Source of the DNA: Asterochloris sp. CNOR1 | Lineage: Eukaryota; Chlorophyta; Trebouxiophyceae; Trebouxiales; Trebouxiaceae | Direction: 5' to 3' | DNA: 64,000 nucleotides | Assembly: GCA_963969365.1 (NCBI GenBank) | Contig: OZ017759.1 | Span: 2,294,001-2,358,000 of the forward strand | Shown here: one piece after another, positions 1 to 10,228 of the stretch | Layout: each line of letters begins with the position of its first letter | Numbering within the stretch: the first letter of the stretch is position 1 | Notes under the pieces: model-generated | Databases searched by the model: none | What the model was told of the DNA's origin: nothing | The model's input: the letters and a program-made list of their open reading frames with translations, nothing else | Program-made: the position numbers and the translations under genes

Positions 1-70
1 TGCGGGGTGTCACATAGCATGTGATAGGTCTACGATCTGTGTGCAGTGGCAGAGGAGGTGGCTCACGCCA

Positions 71-615
71 ATGATCGGTTCGGGCTCCACCCTGCAGGTC
101 TCAGACAACTCGGGGGCCAAGCTGGTGCAGTGCATTCAGCCCAGTGGCAAGAGCTATACCATTGGGGACGTCATCACCGTTGCTGTCAAGGCTGCTGGCA
201 GAGGCAAAGTCGCTGCAGGGACTGTGCAGAAAGCAGTCATTGTTGAGACTAAGAAGGTGACCTGCCTCAGGCTGTGCATGCAGTGCGTTGGCTGCTCAGT
301 GCTGTATAGGCAACCCATAAGCTAGTGCAGCTGTCTCATCTAGCTCATCAGCACAAGCAATGCTGGCAGAGCAGGCTAGACGCAAGTTGACACAACTTGC
401 TCCTTCAAAGCGAGCTGTCACAAGTCTCCCCCCTCTCTTTTGTGCAGGAGTACAAGCGTGCAGACGGCAGTCTACTGCGCTTTGACCGCAACTCTTGCGT
501 CATTGTCAACCAGAAGCTGCAGCCCATTGGGACCCGTGTGCTGGGCTTTGTGACCCACGAGCTGCGTGCTCGCCAGATGACCAAGGTGTTGGCGCTGGCA
601 GCCCGTGTTCTGTGA
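71..615 (+). CDS. Ribosomal protein uL14, organellar (mitochondrial-type)
   Basis: This is a bacterial-type large-subunit ribosomal protein of the L14 family, which binds 23S-type rRNA at the subunit interface. Two exons are seen, 71-256 and 448-615. The intron has a GTGACC donor and a TGTGCAG acceptor, and the join is in phase 0. The 117-residue product has the family hallmarks: DNSGAK near the start, IGDVITV, GRGKV, a VETKK stretch, RADGSLLRFD, PIGTRVLG and VTHELR near the end. Length equals that of bacterial L14 (about 120). The ATG at 71 gives the family's usual N-terminus. An upstream exon with a targeting sequence may lie beyond the window edge, so the start is provisional. Mitochondrial rather than plastid location is inferred, because chlorophyte plastids normally encode their own L14. 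Confidence 0.9.
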
Positions 616-1062
616 ACAGGTAGAGCACTGCTGCCAAGTCCAGCAGTCCACTTGCTAAACCATCAGACTGGAGCTGGTATGTCAGATGCGGCCCTGCTGT
701 TGACTTGAAGTACTGCTCCATGACTGGCAGCCATCACAGGCTGCCGCATAGTGGAAGGGTTGCTGCTTTGCTGCATGCCATGTATTTACTGGCTGGTTAC
801 CATATGCCCTGGATGTTTGTCAGCACATTCGCTGCACCTTCAAAGGCTTGCAGAGAAGGCATGCAGCTTGACCGCATAAGCAAGCACTTGCTTGCCCTGT
901 GATGCAGGGAGAGGACATAGCAGGCAGAACATTTAGTAGCCATACCTGTCCACGTCTGCTGAGACCTGCTTTGACCGGCCGTGACCCCAACAGCAGCACT
1001 CAGTAACGGCCCTGCTGTCTAGGTGGGCAGGTCCCTGTACTCGAGGAAGTCAGGCAGCCTCA
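616..1062. other. Gap between uL14 and a small-protein gene
   Basis: I see no convincing coding sequence in these 450 bases. They should hold the 3' UTR of the uL14 gene and the promoter or 5' UTR of the next gene. Confidence 0.5.
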
Positions 1063-1248
1063 ATGGCCAGAGTCCCAGACAGCGCTCAGCTCGTCTTACT
1101 GTATGGCATCGCGGGTGCCAGCATCGTGACTGTCATGGCCACCAGCATGCAGAAGAAGAAGGCCGCCAGGTTGCTTGGTGACGCCTCGCCTGAGCAGCAG
1201 CTGGAAACGGTGGAGAAGCGTGTCGATGCCCTCAACCCGCGCCAATGA
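1063..1248 (+). CDS. Small single-helix membrane protein, unrecognised
   Basis: The frame encodes 61 residues. There is a short N-terminus, one hydrophobic helix of about 20 residues (LVLLYGIAGASIVTVMA), a basic patch (QKKKAAR) and a charged C-terminal tail. Codon choice favours G or C in third position, as in the clear genes nearby. The topology resembles small inner-membrane subunits of mitochondria or plastids, but I recognise no family. An upstream exon is possible because candidate acceptors precede the ATG. Confidence 0.45.
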   Translation: MARVPDSAQLVLLYGIAGASIVTVMATSMQKKKAARLLGDASPEQQLETVEKRVDALNPRQ

Positions 1249-2075
1249 AGCAGCCGCTCCACACAGCCTACTGCTGCATTACCCGGCCATTGGTTATGCA
1301 TGCCTAATGACATCAACTATGCATCAAAGTGGTGGTGTATCCAGGTTCACAATGACCACTCAAAACAGTTTCGATGAAAAGGCTGCCAATTATTGATTTT
1401 GGTCCAAAGATATGCTGCTTTGAGGGGTTCAGTGAAGGTTGCACTGCACAGTGATGACAAAGCTGACACAAGTCAGACAAGCTGCCTAACTTGTCACGGC
1501 CTCCTGCTGTGTGGAGGTCTCCAGCTCAGGCTGCCCTGCAGGCTCCACGTGCCTGCTGGGACTGTGCGTGCGGTGGGGCCGGTGTTGCCTGCAGGAGGCC
1601 ATGTGGGAGGCTGACACAGCCGGCTATTTTGAGGGTCAGGCATTACCAATGTGGTGCATCTGACCAAGGCCTGTGAATAACCAGTGCCTTGTTGGGCAAA
1701 GCTTTGATGGCCGTGTCTTGGGCTAGAGGCCAGGCATCCTGCTGTGCGCAGACGACCACGCTGCACGAAGCGTTTGCTGGGGCGTCACACAGCAGCCAGC
1801 GCGGTGCATGCAGCCAAGTAGTCACATCCTGCGCTGCATATGCTGAACAGGAATTGAGGTATGCAGCCCTCCACAAGAACATGGTGGCAGTCATGTCATA
1901 CCATTTGCAGGTGCATGGGCTGGCAGCACGGCCGTCCAACCACAGAAAATACCAAAGGCATGCACTCCTCAAAAATGGACTGTGTGGGGCTGCTGCCTTG
2001 GCCCACTGCTCCTACGTGGCTGCTGTCCCAGCCCACTTGCTCCTGCACGGCAGCACCCGCTGCCTTAGCACCCAC
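1249..2075. other. Unassigned stretch
   Basis: This stretch is probably intergenic sequence plus the unresolved 3' end of the minus-strand CFAP97-domain gene. Open frames on both strands here have no recognisable motif or splice pattern. Confidence 0.4.
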
Positions 2076-3364
2076 CTGCGATTTAGCTCGTACTTCCGCG
2101 CCTCTTGAGCCTGCCTGGCCAGAGTGTCCCGCCGCATGTCAGGGGATGGCTGCACTGCCTGCAGGCGCTTAAAGATGGCAAAGTTCTCCGCCGTGGTGGC
2201 CTGTGCAGCCTTCTTCCTGTTGATGGCCGCCGAGGGCGGCTTCTGCAGGCACAGCAGACACTGCGAGTCAGGCTGCTGCAGCATGGTAGGGCACTGTGCG
2301 AGGCTGCTGCAGCACAGCCTGACCTGGGATCTACAGCACGGCACCAGCAGGCAGAAGCATCATGACAAGGTACTCTGCCCAAGTGGGCAGCACGGGACTG
2401 AGCAGGGAGGTGCAGCAGGGTGGCAGGACAGCATTGCAGCAACGAGGCATGGTCTAGGAGTGAAGCAACAGGCAGCCTCAGCAGCAGCAAGAAGAAGAGT
2501 TTTGCCCACAGCATGCCTGCCCACGGTGCATGGCCCATTGCGCCTGCTCACCACAGGAGGTGGCGGGGGCCCTGCCGCCGCTGGGCCCTTTTTCTTGGAC
2601 AGCTCGGCTAGCCTTTTCACGAGCACCTCATTCTCATACCTGCAACATGTTCAGCAGTCAGGGTTGTGCCGCACTTCAAATTTGGAGTGGGGCAGCATGC
2701 TAGGCCTGTGGAGATCGTGCGTAGGTGCATTGAGCGCAGCGGCAGCACAGACAGGGTCCCTGTGGGTCACTTCGAACACATTGAGGCTGGGTGAGGCTGG
2801 AGCAGCCAAGCTGTGATGTATCATGAAGTAACAGGGCAATGCCGATGCCCACTTGATGTTCTCAAGCTGCCGCTCATTGTGGCTGTAGTTCTGGCGGCTC
2901 ACGCGTTTTGCCTGCATGGGAACCAACACAGAGTGAGCAGGTGTCTTTGCACCTTGCAGTGTGACACGGCTGCATGGCTGCAACGGTAAGCTGCATCAAG
3001 ATCTACGTGTTATGCTGCATTTGCTGCCTCTGCATCCTGATGCAAGGAGCCACACAGGGCATGTCCAGGCTTGCATGCAGCTGCAGGCCTCACGGAACCA
3101 CCTGTTCATGCTAAGGCTGTATGACGTCTGACAAGCAGCTGCATGCTGATGTGCAGCGCTTCCAACAGAGGCACGACAATGCCCATCAGGCAGCTGAGTG
3201 ATGGCTGAGGAGCGGTTGCAGGGCCATTGCATCAGCCAGGAGCTGGACACAGTATGCTGGCAGCTGAGCTGAGTCACTTGCCATAGGCACGTGGGGAGGG
3301 GCACTGAAGGTCAGGCGGCCGTGGAATTTGGAGTGGCTGGACTCCAGGGCCAGGGCACGCTCCT
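2076..3364 (-). CDS. CFAP97 (Hemingway) domain ciliary protein, partial model
   Basis: The family consists of short coiled, basic proteins of cilia and flagella, related to animal CFAP97D1. Four exons, read from high to low coordinate, fit in phase: 3364-3282, 2911-2853, 2639-2552 and 2242-2076. They read EERALALESSHSKFHGRL, then AKRVSRQNYSHNER, then ENIKYENEVLVKRLAEL with a Pro-rich linker, then INRKKAAQ, ENFAIFKRLQAV and YELNRR. The pattern of a coil with YEN, a linker, an IN/LNR...EN..ILKRL segment and a final Y..N.R matches the family order. The first intron starts with GC (GCAAGT). The 5' exons and the last short exon were not found. Low-complexity coding sequence at 4.3-5.6 kb could be the same protein's N-terminus. 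Confidence 0.7.
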
Positions 3365-4093
3365 CTGCACACAGACGGCTGGGTTTAGGGTTCCAAGTGG
3401 TGCGGAAGACCCAGAGCCTGGCAGGCACGCTGCACAGGGCACGCGCCAAGGCTCTGGGGTCTGGGTTCGAGACAGCATGGCAGCAGTGCTTCACAGGACA
3501 CTGGCTGACGCTCAAGCAATCAGACCTGGCCTCTGGGTGAGGTATTTCATGATGCAAGGGCCATGACTCTGACTGTACACTAGTGCTGAGCTTGCCAGCT
3601 GTCAGCAGCACTGCACATGGCAGGGACCACTGTGCGTCCCGGGCCTGGTTGCGCTACTGCACAGGGTAGGGCTGAGGATCTGTCGGCCGCGACATTACAG
3701 CCAGTTCCTCCGCATGAAGCTGTTCAGAGGAGTGATGGCTGCTGACAGGCCTGGCAGTCCTGGCAGCCCTGGCAGCACTGCTGGGCCATGCTGTGCTGCA
3801 TTTTGGGTCTGAGCCAGCTCTTCGGGCAAGGCTGCTGGAAGGGCTCTCATGCTCAGGCCCCATACGCCCCAACAATTACAGCCTGGGTCCGGTCGGCCCA
3901 CCCTCCTCAACCAAAGAATGTCAGCGACCCTGCGACCCAAGTGCCTGCGCACAAGCCCCGACATGTTGGGGCTTACCCCAATCCTTCCATCCCACTGCTC
4001 CAGCTGCCACATATGTCCATGCACCGAGACTCCCAAAACAAGGCAGCCTGCATCATGTCCGACCTGGCTTCCAGCCCCAGAACAGCACAAGTT

Positions 4094-4402
4094 GCCCATG
4101 CAGACCGCAGAGGCTCACCGTGCTCCTTTTGTCCCTCAACTTCCATTGCCGGCCACATTTTGCAAAAACACCACCAAAGAACCCCATGCCCCCCGGTCTC
4201 CCAAGGAAAGCGATCAGCTGCAATCAGCCACTGCCCAAGCTTGATATCTTTGCGCCCATGCTCTTGAGACAGCATGGGGCCCCACCTGGCTTCTGCCCAG
4301 CCCCGGCAAGGCAGAGGCTGCCCACGCAGACTGCGGGCTCAAACCCTGAAAACCTCATCTGGGGGGCTCACCCTGCTCCTGCTTGGCCCTCAGTTCCCGG
4401 CC
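4094..4402. repeat. Diverged tandem duplication, unit about 226 bases
   Basis: The sequence starting at 4094 (GCCCATGCAGAC...) recurs at 4320 (GCCCACGCAGAC...). Similarity continues through matching GGCTCACC...TGCTCC segments and a shared GTTCCCGGCCA / CATTGCCGGCCA end. On the minus strand the repeat covers the end of a charged coding-like segment and its GT donor, so it looks like an exon-edge duplication. Confidence 0.6.
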
Positions 4403-5573
4403 AACCCTGTCAGCCTTCTGCAGCGCCTCAGCCTCCGCAGTGGTTGCTCGTGGAGGGTCCCTCTGCTGCGGCCCATCGCTGCCGGCCTGCAAGTGGCCGC
4501 CCCTCCCGCCCCTGCCTGCCCCTTGCGGCTGTGCCTGCTGCCGCGCTGCATGAGGATGCTGGCTGGCGGCAGCCTCCTGTGAGCACAGCATGCGTGTAAT
4601 GGGCACGCGAGCAGCATGAGCCACCCCAAGGTGCACAGATGCAGGGATGCACTTGTATGTCTGTGCTGCAGTCAGTGACTCACGCAGGAAGCAGTGTTGC
4701 AAGAGGCCTCGTTGCAGGACAGCAGTGCTTGCCTGTGCCTCTCCGTCCTGCTGAGGGGGAATGATGGGCAGTGTCTCGTCTGAGGCAGGCACGTACACCC
4801 CGGCATGCTGCTGCTCCGCCTGCAGCGTCTTCTGAGCATCTGCCTGGGCTGGCAGGGGCGTCTGCTGGTCCGCCAGTGCCATTTGGGGCAGGTCTGTCAG
4901 CGGCGCCACCGCAATGGGATCTGCCAGCAGGGGGTTTGATGTCTGTGAGCAGATGCCACAGCAGTGAAAGGTGCCTAGCAGCAGCCGTGGCCCGGTCGAG
5001 TGCTTGCTGAACAGCTGATGTTGGCTTGCTCAGAGGCTTCATCAGGCAGACCTCTGAATTGAGGCCAGCTTCACAGCCCGGAGCAGGCTCACCTGTGCTC
5101 CCCAGGGTGACACCTGTGGCCTTGGGCTCTGCTGCCTGGGATGTCGGTCCCAGCTCTGATGCAGCAGGCGCTAATGAGTGGGGCGCAGAAACTGTTGCCT
5201 CCTGAAACACCAGGCACAGATGCTGCAGACGAGTGCTCAGCTACTGGAAAACATGTGTGTATGCCTCTGGCAGTGCAAGTCATGAGCCAGCAATCACAGC
5301 ATAGGATGACAGGTAGTGCATGCATGGGCTTGCCTCCGGCTTGCGAGGATCCTTCCGTTGAACCATTGGAGCCTGCCTGGTTCTTCGGTCTATCACATGC
5401 ACAGCTCCCCTGCGAGTGATGGCAGGAATTGACCTAAGCTTGATGTCTGTATGACAATTTGCAACGAGGCCAGATGTCCCCCCCCCTGCACAGTGCTGCA
5501 AATGCTTGCTAGACAGGGTATTGATTGCAGGTGCTACTTCAGAGCTGCTAGGTAGCTTGGACATGACATGCAC
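4355..5573 (-). CDS. Uncharacterised coding sequence, low complexity
   Basis: Several minus-strand segments look coding but match no family I know. Near 5.3-5.5 kb is a basic stretch (LRSIPAITRRG, HVIDRRTRQAPM). At 4.98-5.2 kb is a Pro/Ala/Ser-rich segment ending QQALDRATAAARHL before a GTGAG donor. At 4.36-4.9 kb is a Gln/Ala-rich segment ending in a charged helix (ALQKADRVGREL). Composition suggests a disordered protein. The segments lie directly upstream of the CFAP97-domain exons on the same strand, so they may be its N-terminal half or a separate gene. Exon joins are not resolved. Confidence 0.35.
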
Positions 5574-5902
5574 TGCTTGAAGGGCTGCTTCAGCTTTACC
5601 TCCAGAGTCCTGAACATCACACAGCCTGGATGGCCTATTGCCAGGTGTTTCTGATCAGTATGCCCAATGCTGCTGCTGCTGGCACGTCACTCCAGCCAAC
5701 TTACTGGTCAAGTTTTACATGGTGGGCATACACTGACTTCAAGGTTTGGGAGCAGGGACAAGTGCTCGTTGAGGGCTACAACACCAGCGGGCCTCACAGG
5801 CGAGACTGCTCCGTGTTGCAGCAAGGACTGCATGGCTGACAGAGGTGCTGGGAGTGTCGAGCAAAGCAGAGTCCATGTGTGGTGGGAGGCGCCTGCCCCC
5901 AT

Positions 5903-6278
5903 GTCTTGTGACAGGTGGAAGGCCCTTATTCCTTTGAGAGATGATGAATGAAATTATGCACTGTGTGTGGGGTGCTCAATTCCTGGAGTGTACCGGAGAA
6001 GCTGCAACAGATCTGGACATGTATATGAATTTTTATGATATTCTCTGGTGGGCTACAGGGGCAGACTGCTGGGTAGGGCACCCAACTCTGGGCTTGCCCT
6101 CGCACTGGGACCCAAAAACGAGGGGGTTTGTTTGGTGACAGCATCGTGGGCCAGCAGACTGCCTCAGCCCCAGCCTGGCAGCCAACTCTGCCCCAGGCCA
6201 CAGCTGAAGGCTAGCACTGCGCCCTAACTGTCACAACTAAGCTGCTGCTGCTGCTGCTCACGAGGCAGCAGCAGGCCC
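5903..6278. other. 3' flank of the GT2-GH9 gene
   Basis: No gene was found. The stretch holds the 3' UTR of the minus-strand gene that ends at 6279, and a short CTG trinucleotide run at 6241-6258. Confidence 0.5.
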
Positions 6279-9200
6279 TCATGTGCCGGCGGGCGTGCAG
6301 ACGTCAGTCTTCTGCGTGAAGATGCCATAGCCCTGTAGGCAGGCCTCCCAATTGAAGTTGATCTCCACCATGCCCGGCGCCATGGCCGCAAAGCCGATGG
6401 AGCTCGACAGGCTGACGCGGGTGTCGTTCAGGGTGCGCAGGTCGTCCAGCTTGTCGCTGAAGGTCTCGAACTGGGGGATGGCACCCAGGAGCACATGGGG
6501 GTTGGGCTTGTCCACCAGCAGGTTACTGACGTTGCAGGGGGCTGGAGGGCTCGGGCAGGAGGCTGCCATGTTCTGGGGCTGGTCAGGAGACCCCTTGCCC
6601 CAGCCAACCATGAGCGGTGCCCCAGCATCGCCCAGCACGTACCTGCAGAGAGGGGATTGGGGGATCCTGAGACTGTGTGAAGCCCACAAAGGAAGCTGCG
6701 ATGTTTCTGAATTGCAAGGGCAAGGTCAAGATCAGCCATGTGCCAGCAAAGCAGCTGGGGCGCGGTAGGTGTTGGGATCGTGCATTGCAAAGGCAGGCAG
6801 GGCCAAACAGCGGCAGCACAGCTCGTTTTGAACCAGCATGCTGACTGGGGGGCACTTGTGGAACTGGTGTTGCCCAGCCTTGAAGACTGACCAGGCAGCG
6901 TCCCAGCTGTGGTGGGAGTCGTGTCAAATATGTGTTGCAGCAAACGCTCTGGCTTTGCACCACTTGTGCTGCGCCTGATCTCTGGCTTGTGCAAAGCAAT
7001 TGCTTGAGGTTAAGATCACACAGGGAGCAGCTTAAAAAGCATGCGACAGCTCAGGTGGTTGTTCTCGCATCGGCGAAGCGCCCAATTTAGGGCAGGGGGT
7101 TCACCTGGTCTGGGAGAGGGACCAGCACTGGTACTTTTGCGTCTTGGCAGGGTTGGTGTACTGGTTGGAGTCCAAGTTTGCATAGACAGCGCTGAGGAAG
7201 GCAGCATTGGTGGTGGCTCCCAAGCTGGGGGAGTTGGGATTCCAGGCACGACCGCGCGGGGTGTACCTGCAGGCACCTTGAGTCTCACACCAAGCTGTGT
7301 CATTGATTGCATGATGCCTTTGCACACCCTGCAGCCCAAAGCTGAGTGCAAAATGGCTGCCCAACACAAGCAGCCCTTGTGGTAGACTTTCTGCACACTC
7401 TGCTGTCTAGAGCTTGGCTGACAGTACTCAGCTGCCCAAACAATCTGCCCGGCGCACCACGAGGGCAGGCCCTGCCAGCCCCGGGATCAACTCTAGCAAG
7501 TCAGCACACAAGTTGGTCCCTGCGTGCACACACACACAGGTCCAGGTCGACAGCGCAATTAACGGGCGCTTCGCAGCATTGCAGTCTCATGCAATGCCTG
7601 GCAGCCCAGATAGGTCACTCACTTGATAAGCCCCCCAGCGCCACAGACCCACTCATCCAGGAAGGTCTGGATGGCCATGTGGAAGGCACCCGCATTGGTT
7701 AGGTCAGCCATGATCAGCGCGCTGGCCCAGTACACCTGGTTCCAGTCCACCACTATCTCGCCGTCAAGATCACTCTCGCGGTTCAGGTGCGCCGCATAGT
7801 AGGTCTGAGCGTCGTTGAGGTAGCTGGAGTTGCCTGCAGGTGCACAGAAAGGACATCAAGGCTCCCACATGGCTGTGCTTTTGGCCACAGGCCTGCCTGA
7901 AACTTCCAGCAGTCTTGGCCCACACTTGTAAACTCAGCAACTCATGGTGCCTGCAGCAGCCAGGCTGCAATGCAGCATAGGCAGCTTGCCAGCATTTCAT
8001 GCTGGAGCCTGTGGTGCTGGCTGCAGCAGGCAAGGCCTGCTGGTGCAAAATAATGTGGACGGCAATGCACTGTTGCGGACTGCACAGATCCTGCCGGCTG
8101 CACACCCAGCGCAAGAGCAAGGCAGCACTGCTGCCCACCTGTGGCCTTGTACAACCAGGCTGCAGCATAGGTCAGATCATCGTAGAAGGTGGTGGAGTTG
8201 TAGGCCATCAGAGCTGAGCCGTTGGCAAAGTCCTGGGGAGCTGGACAGTTGGCAGTTGTGTTGGTGCCCACCAGGGACTTTGCAAATTTGGGCACGCAGT
8301 TGTATTGCAGCTGCGGAATCGATGAATATGAGCCCTGGTGCATGGTTGCCTGCAGGCAGACAAAGGAAATGTGGGTCTGGGCGCTCAACAGACAGGCGGG
8401 CCGAGACTCGAGTCAGTGCCAGCTGTGCAGGCGCTGCTGTGTGCTGCGCTGTAGGACGCATAAGGGTGCTTCCGAGAGGCATCTGCTGGGATGATGAGCT
8501 CAGCTAAAACACAGCAATGTGTCTGACAGACCAGCTTGGGGCCCCAACGCAGCTCTGTCAGGTAGGGCTGCAGGTGAGCATGCCTTGACAGGGGTCCACC
8601 AGGCCAGGGTCTGCCCATGCAGACAAGCAGCTGTGATCAAGCCGCGCACACGCACTGCAGTTGATGCAGGTCCAGCCTCTCACCTGCACATACAGCGAGG
8701 AGGCCGCGCTGAGGAGCTGCTGGCTGTAGGCGGAGTCGCTCTTGTTGAAGACGATGGCTGCTGAGCTGAAGGCTGCTGCCATCATGCCACCAATGTCTGA
8801 AGCGCCTGCAATGTAAACATGAAAACATCAGCCATGGTAACCTGACAAAGCAGCACTGCCTGTTGAGAGCTTGCATGACGTCCAGTAAAGCTCAACCACA
8901 GGTCAGCCAGCTCCTGTTGTTGTACTGTCCAGATGCAAGCTGTCTTAATGAGACATCCAGGGCTGCAGTGCGGGCTGAGTGCACTTCCAGGTGTCAGTAT
9001 CAGGCAGCTGGGCGGCGCCGGGTCTTACAACCCTCCAGCAGGCAGACGCTGCAGGTCCCCTCAGCCCTCTAGAGAGACAGCAAGCCCCGGCTTGAAAGTA
9101 TTGACAGACTCTGTCAAGACAGAAAGGGAAATTTTGAGGCCTGCGAAGACTTCTCATCCAACTCACCATCCAGCATGGAGACATTGTAGGCCGGCCGCGG

Positions 9201-10228
9201 GTCGTTCTGAGCGGTCAGGTCCTCGGGCCGGCCCCAGTACGTGCTCTCCTGGGTCCAGTTGCCCACCTGGTAGGCGATGACGATGCTGTCTGTCTGGTTG
9301 GCGTTCTGGGCTGCCTGAGTTCTCCATGTTTTCAGGAGGTAGTCTGTGCCCCACCTGCAGTGGGGACGGGTCGGGTGTAGTGAGGCTGGGTATCGGCAGG
9401 CAGTCTGCCGAAACCAGCAGTGTCCAGAGCAGCAGGAGCAGTGGAGCATATGCTCAGATGTTGTGCAGGTGGGGCAGCTGGGGTGCCGAGTGCAGAGACA
9501 TGCAGCAAAAGTGGTGGACACTAGCGCGCTGCGCAATAGAGCGTCAGACACAAGCGGCCCTGCTGAAGGGGGTCTACTGACAGGCAAATTTGAAGCACAG
9601 GAACCAACATGCCCTTGGGCATGTATGTGAGTGCAGAGCAGCACATCTCATTCACAAGCTGTGGAGTGTGCCTCACCTCAGCTGGTTCTCCACTGCTGTG
9701 GTGGTGCCGCCAGTGGTGTGGCCCTTGGGGAAGGCAAGCAGTGACCAGGCCATCATGCTGACTGTGAAGGCAGTTGGCATTGTCATCTTCACACAGCCTG
9801 CACCGCGTTCAGTCTGGTCAGCGGCATGCAGACGAGCTGAGGTTGCAGTCCAGCGGCACAGGCATGCAAACGAGCTGAAACTGCAATCACCATCTTTGAG
9901 GAAGTAGCATCGCCAGCACGTCAGAGTGCTGCGCCATGGACAAGCAGCAGTCAGGCGAGGGCCCTCAGAAGACCTGGCACACAAGTGCTCCTCAGTTGAC
10001 AAGCTCAGGTGCCTGCTGCCTGGACAGCGCCCAAAGCTGCTGGCATGTGCAGAAGCCAACGCAGATCAGGCTCTCACCTATCTCACCGCCCTCGCACCAA
10101 CCGCCAGTCAGGTTGGAAAACCCTAGGTTGGTGTCTGCATCGTAGGTCAGTGCATTGCTCCTCCAGGGGATGTCGTACCAGCCGGGCAGGTTGCCAACCA
10201 TTTGGGCCTGGTAGAACTGGTAGGCATC
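6279..10228 (-). other. GH9-family domain lacking catalytic residues
   Basis: Eight exons encode a full-length GH9 fold signature. In order: AYQFYQAQMVGNLPG, a W-C-E-G-G-E site, TMPTAFTVSMMAWS, WGTDYLLKTW, YWGRPEDL, SDIGGMMAAAFSSAA, YDDLTYAAAWLYKATG, NAAFLSAVYA, YVLGD...MVGWG, ASCPSPPAPC and a C-terminal IGFAAM. In active GH9 enzymes two Asp of DAGD and a Glu in NEVAxDYNAGF do the chemistry. Here DAGD is EGGE (10082-10093), the usual HHR before the ASC motif is QNM (6568-6576), and the Glu is Arg (6417-6419). The domain therefore looks like a pseudo-hydrolase that could bind glucan or a partner. Whether it lies outside the cell cannot be told from the helix count. Confidence 0.85.

Noticed and set aside
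3440-3480. GGGTTCGAGAC resembling a tRNA T-arm
   Set aside because: No pairing acceptor stem, D-arm or anticodon loop could be placed around it.
3793-4599. Plus-strand 268-codon open frame
   Set aside because: Pro/Ala/Gln-rich composition typical of the antisense of GC-rich coding sequence. The minus strand here has more protein-like segments with splice sites.
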